A stretch of 64,000 nt of DNA from Salinispira pacifica (GTDB lineage Bacteria; Spirochaetota; Spirochaetia; DSM-27196; Salinispiraceae): positions 2,957,570 to 3,021,569 of the forward strand of contig NC_023035.1 of assembly GCF_000507245.1 (NCBI RefSeq), written 5' to 3'. This document shows, piece by piece, positions 1-8,909 of the stretch. A program made the translations under genes and the position numbers. The notes under the pieces were generated by a model, which ran no database searches, was not told the origin of the DNA, and saw only the letters and a list, made by a program, of their open reading frames with translations. The stretch's first letter is position 1; the number at the start of each line of letters is the position of its first letter.

Positions 1-140
1 AGAACGGTGAACATACTGTCCATGAATATGGGAAGGTCTGCGAGCTGGGTAAGATAATTCAGGAGGGAATTCATGAACACTGAGACGATCACCAGAACCG
101 AGACAAGTGCACTGCGCCGTGAGAACAATTTCGTGTTCAT
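1..140 (-). CDS. membrane protein, N-terminal fragment cut by window edge
   Basis: The reading frame starts at an ATG at 140 and runs off the left edge, giving about 46 residues (MNTKLFSRRSALVSV...). A short basic N-terminus is followed by a hydrophobic segment (LVSVLVIVSVFM) and then a second apolar stretch with PIFMDSMFTVL, as in the first helices of integral membrane sensor or transporter proteins. It lies 20 bp downstream of the radical SAM stop on the same strand, so it may be co-transcribed. No good ribosome binding site is seen. Too little is present to name a family. Confidence 0.5.
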   Translation of the reverse strand, partial: MNTKLFSRRSALVSVLVIVSVFMNSLLNYLTQLADLPIFMDSMFTV

Positions 141-160
141 AACAAATATAATAATCTATT

Positions 161-1665
161 TCAGGAGATTTGCCCAGAAAAAGCCCGGCCGGCGGGGCTG
201 TCCCCCTCCCGGGAAAACTCATTGAGAAGTCCGGCCATATGCCCGGCGTCGATGCCCCAGGTACGCCCCAGATGGCTGTAGAGGTAATCTCCCAGGGCCA
301 TGAGAGAAGCGAAGCTGTCTCCCCCCGGAGGAAAGAGCCGTGAGACTTCCCGGGGGTAGCGTCCCCGGTTCACCACCAGCTCCCAGTATTTGGCAGCTCT
401 GCTGATTCTCTGCATATCTTCAGCAGAAATGCTTGCACTTGAATGCAGTTCATAGGGAGCTTCAGGGGAAAATTCCATGTTCCATTCATCAATATGCCGT
501 CCCAGGGTGGTTCCCGGAAGATATTTCAGTATCCCCAACTGAAGCTCTGCGGAGCTTCCGGTACCTGGCTGCTTAAGAAGATCCCACAGGCGGTTGAAGC
601 CCGAACCGAAGCTGTTCATATCTTCTCCCGGCAGCCCTGCAATAAGATCGGCATGAATTACCGCATGGGTCCGGGTTACCAGAAAGCTGAGGTTTTCCAT
701 ACTCCTGTCATAGTCCTGTTTCCGGTTTATCCGGGCGGCAGCTTCCCGGTTAAAGGTCTGAATGCCCACTTCCAGGCGAAGCATTCCCGGAGGAAATTGT
801 TTCAGCCTCCCCCTCAGCTCATCAGGCAACCGGTCCGGCACCACCTCAAACTGGACGTAAGCGTCATTCCGCCGTTCATCACGGAATAGCTCCAGAAACA
901 GGTCCAGCACCGCCGCCGCCCGGGAAATATCCAGGTTGAATGTACGGTCAATAAACTTGAAAAAGCGTCCCCCCGCCGCCCAATAGCGCCGGATGGCGGA
1001 AAAATCCCTTCCAGGGGAATATTCCGCACCGCTCCCTGCACACTGGAGAGACAAAACTCACAACGGAAAGGACAGCCTCTGCTGGTTTCGATGTACAGCC
1101 GGCGGTGCACAATATCGTGATCGCTGAGCAGATGGTATGGAAGCCGTATTTTCTCCAGCTGCCGGGGGCTCAACTGCTGAAACCGCCGGGTTTCGGGAAT
1201 CAGCTCTTTTGCACGCCGTCTCAGGCTGGTTTGGCCGGGCCTTCCAGCCTTATCAATTTCGGACAAAATCTTCCTGCAGAGCTCCGGGAAAAGAATTTCC
1301 CCCTCTCCCCGTACGACAAGATCGGCATGTTCAAACAGGGGGTGGGAGGCATAGCCCGGGCCGTCCCCTGCCAGATAGCCCGCCTCCGGTCCGCCCATCA
1401 CAATCACCGAATCCGGAAGCAGATCCCTGAGGGCGGCGGCCAGTTCCCGGGAGTCCTGATGGTTCCACACCGCCACCGAAATACCGATGATCGCCGGGGC
1501 ATGGCTCACAATTTCCCGGATCATGGGCTCACGTCCGCCCCGGCGGGTGCCCTCCACAATTCGGGTGGAAGATTCCAGCTCGCCCATATTGGCCAGAATG
1601 TATCTGAGGCCGAAATTGGGGTGGCTGTACCCTGCATTGACACTGGTGAGTACGATATTGGACAT
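161..1665 (-). CDS. B12-binding domain radical SAM protein, frameshifted as sequenced
   Basis: The N-terminal part (from ATG 1665, GGAGG about 10 bp upstream) has a cobalamin-binding Rossmann-like region (VNAGYSHPNFGLRYI, VMGGPEAG) and the radical SAM cluster motif CPFRCEFC near residue 200. The rest of the SAM barrel (FKFIDRTFN, LRLEVGIQTFN, HADLIAGLPGED) and a DUF4080-like C-terminus continue in another frame. The two join if one G is restored in the coding-strand GGG run at 1006-1008, giving roughly 500 residues. The family cleaves SAM to make a radical; the substrate of this subgroup is not known to me. It is divergent from ettA with a 44-bp gap. Sequence error and true mutation cannot be told apart here. 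Confidence 0.8.
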
Positions 1666-1709
1666 GGGAACCTTCCTCCCGGAATCGTTTTTCGTTATAC
1701 TGCCGGGTA

Positions 1710-3391
1710 ATGAGCAATGGTGAAGACAAAAAAGTAATTTATTCGATGCACAAGGTGAGCCGGCACCACGGAACCCGGCAGGTAATTAAAGATATCAGCC
1801 TCTCATATTTTTACGGCGCAAAGATCGGAGTAATCGGTCTCAACGGTTCGGGAAAGTCCACCCTGCTGAAAATCATGGCTGGTGTGGATACCGAATACAA
1901 CGGTGACATTTCCGTCAGCCCGGGATTCAGTATCGGCTACCTGGAGCAGGAGCCCCAGCTGGAAGCGGGCAAAACCGTCAAGGAGATCGTCTCCGAAGGC
2001 GTCCAGGAGACTGTAGACCTTCTGGCTGAATATGACAAGATTAATGAATCGTTCGCCGATCCCGATGCGGATATGGAGAAGCTTCTTGAGCGTCAGGGTG
2101 AAGTGCAGGAACGGCTGGACGAACTTGACGCCTGGAATCTGGACAGCCGATTGGATCTGGCCATGGATGCCCTGCGCTGCCCCCCACAGGACCAAACCGT
2201 GGATACTCTTTCAGGGGGGAACGCCGGCGGGTGGCCCTGTGCCGGCTCTTGTTGAAGCAGCCGGATATTCTTCTCCTGGATGAGCCCACCAACCATCTGG
2301 ACGCTGAATCCATCGCCTGGCTGGAGCGGCATCTTCAGCAGTATGCGGGAACCATTATTGCGGTTACCCATGACAGATATTTCCTGGATAACGTGGCGGG
2401 CTGGATTCTTGAACTTGACCGGGGAGAAGGGATTCCCTGGAAGGGCAATTACTCAAGCTGGCTTGAACAGAAGCGTCAGCGGCTGGCACAGGAAGAGAAA
2501 AGCGAAAGTCAGCGGCAGAAAACCCTTCAGCGGGAACTTGAGTGGATCAACATGACCCCCAAAGGCCGTCACGCCAAGGCCAAAAGCAGAATCAACAGCT
2601 ATGAACAGCTTCTCAGTCAGGGCGGCCGTGAGCAGCAGAAAGATGTAAAACTCTTTTTTCCTCCCGGCCCCAGGCTTGGCGACATCGTGATTGAAGCGAA
2701 AAGCGTGAAAAAATCATATGGAGACAGGCTTCTCTACGACGACCTGAACTTTGAGCTTCCCCCAGGCGGCGTCATCGGGGTGATCGGACCCAACGGTGCG
2801 GGTAAAACCACCCTCTTCCGGATGATCACCGGAGAGGAAAGCCCCGATTCCGGGGAAATCCGGGTTGGCGATACGGTCAAAATGGGCTTTGTGGATCAGA
2901 TGCGCAGCGAACTGGACGGAAGTAAAACCGTCTGGGAGCAGATCAGCGGAGGCAACGATATGCTCAAGCTGGGCGAACGGCAAATCAACAGCCGGGCGTA
3001 CGTGAGCTGGTTCAATTTCAACGGCTCGGATCAGCAGAAAAAAATCGGCGATCTTTCGGGGGGTGAACGCAACCGCGTGAACCTGGCCATGATGGTGAAA
3101 AGCGCGTCCAACCTGATCCTGCTGGATGAGCCCACAAACGACCTGGATGTGAACACCATGCGGGCGCTGGAAGAAGCTCTGGACAGCTTCGCCGGTTCTG
3201 CGGTGGTGATCAGCCATGACCGATGGTTCCTGGACAGAATATGTACCCACATTCTCGCCTTCGAAGGTGAAAGTCAGGTTGTATGGTTCGACGGGAACTA
3301 CAGCGAATACGAAGAAGACAAGCGCAAGCGTCTGGGCGCAGAGGCGGACCGCCCCCACAGGATCGTGTACCGCAGCCTCACCCGGGACTGA
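1710..3391 (+). CDS. ettA: energy-dependent translational throttle protein EttA (ABC-F), frameshifted as sequenced
   Basis: An ABC-F protein with two ATP-binding cassettes and no membrane segment. It binds the ribosomal E site and gates early elongation according to ATP/ADP. Walker A motifs are GLNGSGKST and GPNGAGKTT; LLLDEPTNHLD and the EttA-typical WILELDRGEG, TKG-like linker and PPGPRLGD segments closely follow E. coli EttA. The first signature motif LSGGERRRVAL is broken: a six-G run at 2214-2219 needs a seventh G to restore the frame. Full length would be about 560 residues, normal for EttA. A TATACT box at 1696-1701 lies 8 bp before the ATG with no Shine-Dalgarno, so the leader may be very short. 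A terminator follows at 3441. Confidence 0.88.
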
Positions 3392-3440
3392 GATCCGGGT
3401 AAACAGCCGGACCGCGGCAGCCATAGCGGCTATTCAAATA

Positions 3441-3492
3441 AAAACGCCCCCTTCCTGCAGCGCCGCCGGCGCCAGGACGGAGGGCGTTTTTT
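3441..3492 (+). terminator. rho-independent terminator after ettA
   Basis: The arm starting AAAACGCCC at 3441 pairs with the arm GGAGGGCGTTTT ending near 3490, and a run of six T follows. The loop contains a second GC-rich palindrome (GCGCCGCCGGCGCC). It sits about 50 bp past the ettA stop. The 215 bp from here to 3708 contain no convincing gene. Confidence 0.8.
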
Positions 3493-3708
3493 ATGCCCGC
3501 AGCGGGGAATGGGGGCGGGACACCGGGCTCCGGCACGGGCGGCGCCGGGCGGGTCGTTCAGGGGCACGGGTCGTACCGGAGCCGCGGCTTTTACTTCGGA
3601 GTACGCTTTGGGTTGTGCGGCCGAAGCGCCGCGGTCCGCTTCAGCTGTGGAACAGTGCTGCGCCGGATGGGTCGCGCGCCGGTGGGGCTTCAGACGGAGA
3701 ACTCCCGG

Positions 3709-5142
3709 CTAGTCGGTAACCGTAAAATCAAAATCACAGATCTCATAACCTTCGGCGATGGTTTTCGGGCGGTCCATGGAGATCATGGGCTGGCGCTCAA
3801 CAAAAAATGCGCCGTCGGCGGCACAGAAGGCGGTGGCCAGCTCGGGATGCCCCAGCTGGTGCACCAGGTCCACGAAGCGGCATTTGGTAACCAGATAGCG
3901 CAGCCGCGGATACTTTACCGTATCCAGACGGTAGTCGGTGTTGGGAAAGCGGTCAACCAGTGAGATCACATCCTCTTCCAGCTGCGCTTCGCTCTTTTTG
4001 AAAAAGTCCGGCCCCATTACCGGTATGCTGTCGCTGAGAAAGCGCATGGCGGAAACGTATATAATCTCCCGTATGATATCCAGGGCCCGGGCGGCGGGAA
4101 GCCGCTTGAGAAGCTCCCGGTACATGAGCACGGCATCAGACACAAGACCTCTGGACTGACGGTCCTTCCAGTCTGATGCCGGGGGGAGATCTTTCCAGAG
4201 CCGGCCCAGAGTTTTCCGAACATACATGGAGACCAGTACCGGCAGCCACAGCAGGGCCCCCTGCCCGCTCCGGCGCATCTGCTGGACCGCCGCTATCCGT
4301 ATGCGGATCCATCGGGCTGCAGGCCCCAGCCGGCGCCGGTCGCCGTGGCGGTCCATATCAATAATACCCATCAGCACCGAGAAAAACGCTATTGTCACGA
4401 TTAATGATGATGCAAGAGTCATGGCGTCCACCATCAGATCCCAGGGCCGGGCCACCGATGCCTGACGGATTCCTCCCAAAAGCAGCCGGAACTGAAATGC
4501 CGATCCGTATATCACCCCCTGGACCAGAACCACCAGAGCGACCCGTTTAAAGCCCAGAAAAATCATCCCCACAAAGGGTATGGCCACCGAGAGTATCTGG
4601 TAGGTCTGAACCAGTCTGGGGCGCTGAAAAATCCGCCGGGCCAGCACCGAGCCGTCAAACACCCCGTAATTGATGCTTGCCAGCACCATCCCTGCGAAGA
4701 AGAGCAGATTCACATACATGAGAAAATTGCTGTCCATGGGACGCAGATTCTGACCTGAGCTGCTGAGCCGGGCAGGTTGCAGAGTCCGTCCCTGGCGGGT
4801 ATGGGCATGCCTGTTCCGTGAGAGCAGACGGAAGAGAAACATGCTGTTCAAATAGGTCAACATGACGAACCACCCGGAATCCAGCCAGGCGAGTTCAAAG
4901 AGTGCAAGGGTGCGGGCCCACATCTCACCTTGAAGAACACGGATTCCCCGGTTCACCATGAAAAATTCCACCAGGGTGTTCACCGCCCCCACCGAATGAA
5001 AGAGGACCAGAGCCCTCCATCGCCGGGCACGGATTAACAGGATGTGAAGAACCACCATCACCGCCAGAGTGGCAAAGAGGGCGTCATAACTGATGAGACG
5101 GTTCATTTCCATAATCTGCATAGCCGTAGACTGCATACGCAC
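3709..5142 (-). CDS. multi-pass membrane protein with C-terminal ATC-hydrolase-like domain
   Basis: 477 residues. The N-terminal half has about six to eight hydrophobic segments (ALFATLAVMVVLHILLI, FFAGMVLASINYGV, LIVTIAFFSVLMGIID among them). After about residue 300 the chain is soluble. The last 80 or so residues (CRFVDLVHQLGHPELATAFC, then AADGAFF, then TIAEGYEICDFDF) match the L-2-amino-thiazoline-4-carboxylic acid hydrolase-like family (PF14196), whose conserved cysteines and aspartate are present. That family is normally a stand-alone soluble protein of about 150-200 residues, so the membrane fusion is notable. Several ATGs near 5106-5142 could be the start and none has a clear ribosome binding site. 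Substrate unknown. Confidence 0.65.
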   Translation of the reverse strand: MRMQSTAMQIMEMNRLISYDALFATLAVMVVLHILLIRARRWRALVLFHSVGAVNTLVEFFMVNRGIRVLQGEMWARTLALFELAWLDSGWFVMLTYLNSMFLFRLLSRNRHAHTRQGRTLQPARLSSSGQNLRPMDSNFLMYVNLLFFAGMVLASINYGVFDGSVLARRIFQRPRLVQTYQILSVAIPFVGMIFLGFKRVALVVLVQGVIYGSAFQFRLLLGGIRQASVARPWDLMVDAMTLASSLIVTIAFFSVLMGIIDMDRHGDRRRLGPAARWIRIRIAAVQQMRRSGQGALLWLPVLVSMYVRKTLGRLWKDLPPASDWKDRQSRGLVSDAVLMYRELLKRLPAARALDIIREIIYVSAMRFLSDSIPVMGPDFFKKSEAQLEEDVISLVDRFPNTDYRLDTVKYPRLRYLVTKCRFVDLVHQLGHPELATAFCAADGAFFVERQPMISMDRPKTIAEGYEICDFDFTVTD

Positions 5143-5257
5143 ATGCTATCATAGAGCGGGAGAGACTTACAGCATTCCCCCCGCCTCCGGGAGAGATTCG
5201 CGACTCCGGGAGGCAGTGAAGCCACCAAGCCCGGTGCCGGGTGCGGGGATTACCGGC

Positions 5258-5938
5258 TCAGGAGCGCTTCTTGTAGAGATCTTTCCTCAGGCGTCTGGAC
5301 ATCTCATATGCACTGTTTCTGGCAAGGCGGTCAAATCCCTCGGTTAATTGCTCATCGTTGAGCGTATCCAATGTACGGAAGGTAATGGCAGTTGATATGA
5401 CATCATTCAAACCGAAAAAGGAGGGACTGGCGGCATAATCCTCGCTGATCCTCCGTCTCCATACCAAGTCACCGCTGGCAAAATGATGAATTCTGGCTTC
5501 AAGAGTGAGGTGAAAATAAATTCCTCCGCCGGAGCTGTGAATACCGTACTCCCTCACCTCTACTTCCAGCAGATATTCCCCTCTTGTGCCCTCTGCCGCA
5601 TTCCTTGCACCAAGGAGCGTCATGGTAGGCGGGACAAATTCATCCCGCAATGCGGCCTCAACCAGCCGGGAATCCAGGGTTTCATACAGACGCTGCTCAT
5701 ATTCGGCTTCCTTCATGCCGGTAACGATATTCGCGCCGATTTCCACGGCCTGCAAAATACCGTCATTGGAAGAACCGGGAATACTGGTCCGGGAAAGATG
5801 CACTTCAGGAGCATGGGGTACAGAAACCCGTTGATTCATCTCCGTATCGGTGAAACTGAACTCATCCAGATTATTGACGGTGACACAGGAACTGAGAAGC
5901 AGCAGGGCGGCGCTGAGCCCCCACAGTAATTTTTTCAT
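5258..5938 (-). CDS. putative lipoprotein
   Basis: The start at 5938 is chosen because GGAGG lies 7 bp upstream and a lipoprotein signal follows at once (MKKLLWGLSAALLLLSSC; the lipobox cysteine is residue 18). The mature 208-residue chain has no family I recognise. It contains LVEAALRDEFVPPTMTLLGARNA and LEVEVREYGIHSSGGGIYFHLTLEARI, a beta-rich pattern like envelope lipoproteins of the LptE/curli-assembly type, but this is only a resemblance. It is on the same strand as the ATC-domain membrane protein, 115 bp upstream of it, and may share its transcript. Outer or inner membrane anchoring cannot be decided. Confidence 0.72.
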   Translation of the reverse strand: MKKLLWGLSAALLLLSSCVTVNNLDEFSFTDTEMNQRVSVPHAPEVHLSRTSIPGSSNDGILQAVEIGANIVTGMKEAEYEQRLYETLDSRLVEAALRDEFVPPTMTLLGARNAAEGTRGEYLLEVEVREYGIHSSGGGIYFHLTLEARIHHFASGDLVWRRRISEDYAASPSFFGLNDVISTAITFRTLDTLNDEQLTEGFDRLARNSAYEMSRRLRKDLYKKRS

Positions 5939-6095
5939 GACATCCTCCAGGTTCATGCCGGGCAGCCCCTGCCGCGCCGGTGTGAAGCTACTATTTTTCA
6001 CATCTTAAACACCTTCGCAGTCCCTGAACGTCACCGGAACAGGATTCCGGATGCCTTTTGAACAGTCACGGCCCGCACGCCCGGGGATTGCCCGG

Positions 6096-6245
6096 GCCTG
6101 GTTTCCTCTGGCCTGGTTTCCTCTGGCCTGGTTTCCTCTGGCCTGGTTTCCTCTGGCCTGGTTTCCTCTGGCCTGGTTTCCTCTGGCCTGGTTTCCTCTG
6201 GCCGGTTTCCTCTGGCCGGTTTCCTCTGGCCGTTTTTCCTGAGGC
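6096..6245. repeat. 15-bp minisatellite (GCCTGGTTTCCTCTG)n
   Basis: Seven perfect tandem copies of GCCTGGTTTCCTCTG fill 6096-6200. Two 14-bp variants lacking one T (6201-6228) and a degenerate unit to about 6245 follow. The array lies between the lipoprotein start and the end of the FliM-FliG gene. Reading frames through it (FPLAW repeats) lack a plausible gene context and are taken as artefacts. Confidence 0.93.
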
Positions 6246-6263
6246 CGGGACCGATTGAACGGA

Positions 6264-8272
6264 TTACTCGATCATTTCACCCTGCCGCCCCACCAGTACT
6301 TCACCGGCCTCCTCAAGCTCCTTCAGCACCTGGATGATCCGCATACGGGCTCCGTCAACATCCTGTACCCGCACCGGCCCAAGCCCGTCGGATCTTTCCT
6401 TCAGGGAAGCATATTTGGCTTCACCCATTACGTTTCTGAGATGTCCTGCAAGCTCCTCGGGCAGCCGTTTCACCGCCAGGGCAAGATCCCCGGGGTCGGC
6501 CTGGGAAAGGAGTTTTCCCAGGGCTCCGGGATCAAGCATCACCAGATCTTCAAACACGAACATCCGCCGTTTAATTTCATCGGCCAGCTCCGGGTCACTG
6601 CTCTCTAGGGCGGTTACCAGCTCCATTTCAACCATTCTGGGGAGTAATTCAGAATTTCCACCGTTTTCTCAATACCGCTACAGTTCATATGTACAGGGTT
6701 CCGATAGTCATCCAGCTTTCTTCTGATATAGCCGTTCAGGGCGGCATGGAAAAAATCAGGCTGCGAACTGCAGGTGCTCAGCCGGCGAACAATATGCTCC
6801 CGGAGCCGTGATTCACTCCGGGCGAGATAATCCGCCCCCAGGGCATGTCCCAGCTGCATGAGAAGGGCCGCCTGAATACTTACCCGTTCCGGGCTCATGA
6901 GCTGATGAAGAAAGGCGCCCTGATTCACCGTAAGGGTCTGAATAACCCCCGGAGATTCGTCCCCATACTCCCGACCGTCCCCCGGAAATCCATTCTGCAG
7001 CCCCCGGGATGATTGAGCCCAGTGGTTCAGGGCTGCTTTGTCACCGGGCTTTTCCCGGGAGGCATTCAGATTCCCGGAACCCCGTGCCGGATTTCGCCGT
7101 TCATCCCTCCCTTCGGCAGCTGAATCCCCGGACAGCTGCTGAAGCCGGGGAAGGCTGTGTGCCAACCCTTCCCGGATTTCCCGGCGTATCATGGACATAA
7201 GATGATCTTCCCGTTCACGGTCGTTCGAACCCGGAAGGATCGGAGCGATTTCAAGGCGTTCCCCTTCCAGTGAGGACACAGTGCACTTTTCGATATCCTT
7301 TCCGTTGGCCCGGATGCGGCATTGCTCCATTGCGTCAAGTGGAATTTCAAGGCTGTCGCCGGGTTTCAGCCGTTCCAGTTCGCGTAAGGTCAGGGGCTCA
7401 ATAAGCAGCTCCACCCCCGCCTGAACGGGGAGGCGGCTTACCCGGTCTCTACCAAGACTGCTGCCACCGGGCCGTATCCGGGTATACCAGTAGCTGAAGC
7501 TCAGCTGTTCCAGTCTGGATTCCAGGGTGATATACGGATACACACAGCGCAGCTTCCAGCTGCCCAGGGAAGTGCTGATATCGATTTCCGCAAACACCAC
7601 CATTTCATTGGGAGGGATAATCCGGGCAAACTGGGTGTCGTTCTCCATCCCCTCCAGGCGGATATGATCGTCCTCGAAAAACCACCAGGCAGATCCCAGA
7701 TCCCCGGCCAGGGAATGGTAGAGAGGTGAAAGAATTTCAATCTCCAGCTCTGTGAGGGAGGAGACGTTCCCGATTGTTTCGGGACCGCTGGCCACTTGTC
7801 CCCTGGCCACTTGTCCACCGGGCACTTGACCATCAGTTACTGGGCTTCCAGTACCGGGGCTTCCGGGAACGGAGCCGGTTTGTTCAGGCCTGGTTTGCCC
7901 TGACCCTGCAAAACTATCCAGGAGAAGATTGTTTCCCGCCGGGTCGCTTTGGAGCAGGAAGGCACCGGATGATTCATGGAAACGGTACACGGCGAACAGG
8001 GAGCGGGGATTGCATAGGTCCAAAAATTCCTGAAAGGTTGACTGATCCACCATGGATACCGAAATCTTCGGTTTCACTTCCAGAAGACCACTCAGCCGAT
8101 CGGTGAGTTTCCGGGATAGGATCTCGTGTACCAGAGAAATGGTGCGGATCTGGAACCAGCTGAATTTGTCCGGCCTGGTGAAGTCATAAGCCTTGATCCG
8201 CAATTCATCCCCAGCCGTGCCCTTGTGGCCCAGTATTATTTCAGGATCATAGTAATCGGGGTATTCCGGCAT
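6264..8272 (-). CDS. FliM-FliG fusion, flagellar switch protein, frameshifted as sequenced
   Basis: Start at 8272, preceded by GGGGG, overlaps the end of fliN. Residues about 29-268 are a FliM core (YDFTRPDKFS, QIRTISLVHE, FARIIPPNEMVV, YPYITLE). A SpoA domain follows (about 279-346), then a low-complexity linker, then from about 446 a FliG middle/C-terminal region: GIEKTVEILN, MFVFEDLVMLD, GPVRVQDVDGARMRI. The FliG part is split at 6639-6642; adding one C to the CCCC run joins both frames into one 669-residue protein. The N-terminus lacks the LSQxEIDxLL CheY-docking motif of FliM. In the FliG torque helix K264 and R297 (E. coli numbering) seem kept, while R281 is A, D288 is E and D289 is R. 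I know of no natural FliM-FliG fusion; its role in a real C-ring is inference. Confidence 0.82.
7790..7834 (-). repeat. in-frame 15-bp repeat in FliM linker
   Basis: Three 15-bp units (GGCCACTTGTCCCCT and two variants, plus strand) encode a GQV-based pentapeptide repeat in a Pro/Gly/Ser-rich loop at about residues 130-170 of the fusion. The loop interrupts the FliM core between LDSFAGSG and LTELEIEIL, where ordinary FliM has a short turn. Confidence 0.7.
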
Positions 8273-8513
8273 ACCTGCCCCCTTCATCGCTGAGTTTGGT
8301 AATTCGAAGGCCGAAGTTTTCATCAATAATCACCACTTCTCCTTCTGCTACCTTTTCGCCCGAGGCATACAATTCCACAGGCTCTCCGGCAATGGAGGTT
8401 AATTCCACAATAGAGCCTTCACCCATCCGGTGGAGATCCTCAATCCGGATTCTATTTTCTCCCAGTACCACGGTGACCGGTACGGTCACATCCTTGACTG
8501 CATCGAGTTTCAT
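8247..8513 (-). CDS. fliN: flagellar motor switch protein FliN
   Basis: 88 residues, almost entirely a SpoA/FliN domain: VTVPVTVVLGENRIRIEDL, then GSIVELTSIAGEPVELY and GEVVIIDENFGLRIT, the most conserved FliN block. It lacks the long N-terminal extension of many FliN proteins and carries a short C-terminal tail. FliN forms the lower ring of the flagellar C-ring with FliM. The ATG (AGAGGAG upstream) overlaps the stop of the preceding SpoA gene as ATGA, and its own 3' end overlaps the FliM-FliG start by 26 bp, so the three genes are translationally coupled. Confidence 0.9.
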   Translation of the reverse strand: MKLDAVKDVTVPVTVVLGENRIRIEDLHRMGEGSIVELTSIAGEPVELYASGEKVAEGEVVIIDENFGLRITKLSDEGGRYAGIPRLL

Positions 8514-8770
8514 GTTCGCTCCTCTTTCATCTTCCGAATAACAAACCGTATTCCATTCTCATCAGATTTCACCTCGCCCAGGGCGATTACGCTGTCGTTG
8601 AGCATCAGCCGGCATTCCCGGGAATCCCATTTCAAATCCCTCTGCCTCTGTCCGGGAAACAGATATTCAAGCTCTCCCGCAGCTGTGGTGAACTCGGCAA
8701 TCCGGATCCGGGGCTGCAGCCGTATGTTCGATACCGGTGAACTGCCCGGTTTTTTTTCTGTCTTTCCCAT
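8510..8770 (-). CDS. small divergent SpoA/FliN-like protein
   Basis: 86 residues from ATG 8770, which has GGAGG 7 bp upstream (an in-frame start at 8815 lacks this). The C-terminal part (CRLMLNDSVIALGEV, then RFVIRKM) follows the last strands of a SpoA fold, but overall similarity is weak and the usual hydrophobic pattern is eroded. It is the first gene of the operon with fliN and the FliM-FliG fusion, which supports a switch-complex role such as a second SpoA partner. That assignment rests on context as much as on sequence. Confidence 0.6.
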   Translation of the reverse strand: MGKTEKKPGSSPVSNIRLQPRIRIAEFTTAAGELEYLFPGQRQRDLKWDSRECRLMLNDSVIALGEVKSDENGIRFVIRKMKEERT

Positions 8771-8909
8771 ACTGCCTCCTTCAATCCTCACACACGTATT
8801 GTGTCCCACCGGCATAGAGCGGGCTTACACTATTTTGATTTCCTTGGATTGTAGAACACGCCGGGTGCTGAAGCGTTGATCCCCGGCGGTTTACATCAGG
8901 GAAGAACCG

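Noticed and set aside
3494-3708. High-GC ORFs on the plus strand after the ettA terminator
   Set aside because: Composition-driven open frames; no recognisable motif, no ribosome binding site, and they run antisense into the ATC-domain gene.
6051-6258. ORFs with FPLAW or LWPGF repeats that look like a repetitive protein
   Set aside because: They are simply open frames through the 15-bp minisatellite; no ribosome binding site, no conserved part outside the array.
6264-6635. FliG C-terminal fragment as a separate gene starting at 6635
   Set aside because: The ATG has no ribosome binding site and the FliG fold begins upstream in the other frame; a one-base loss explains both pieces better.
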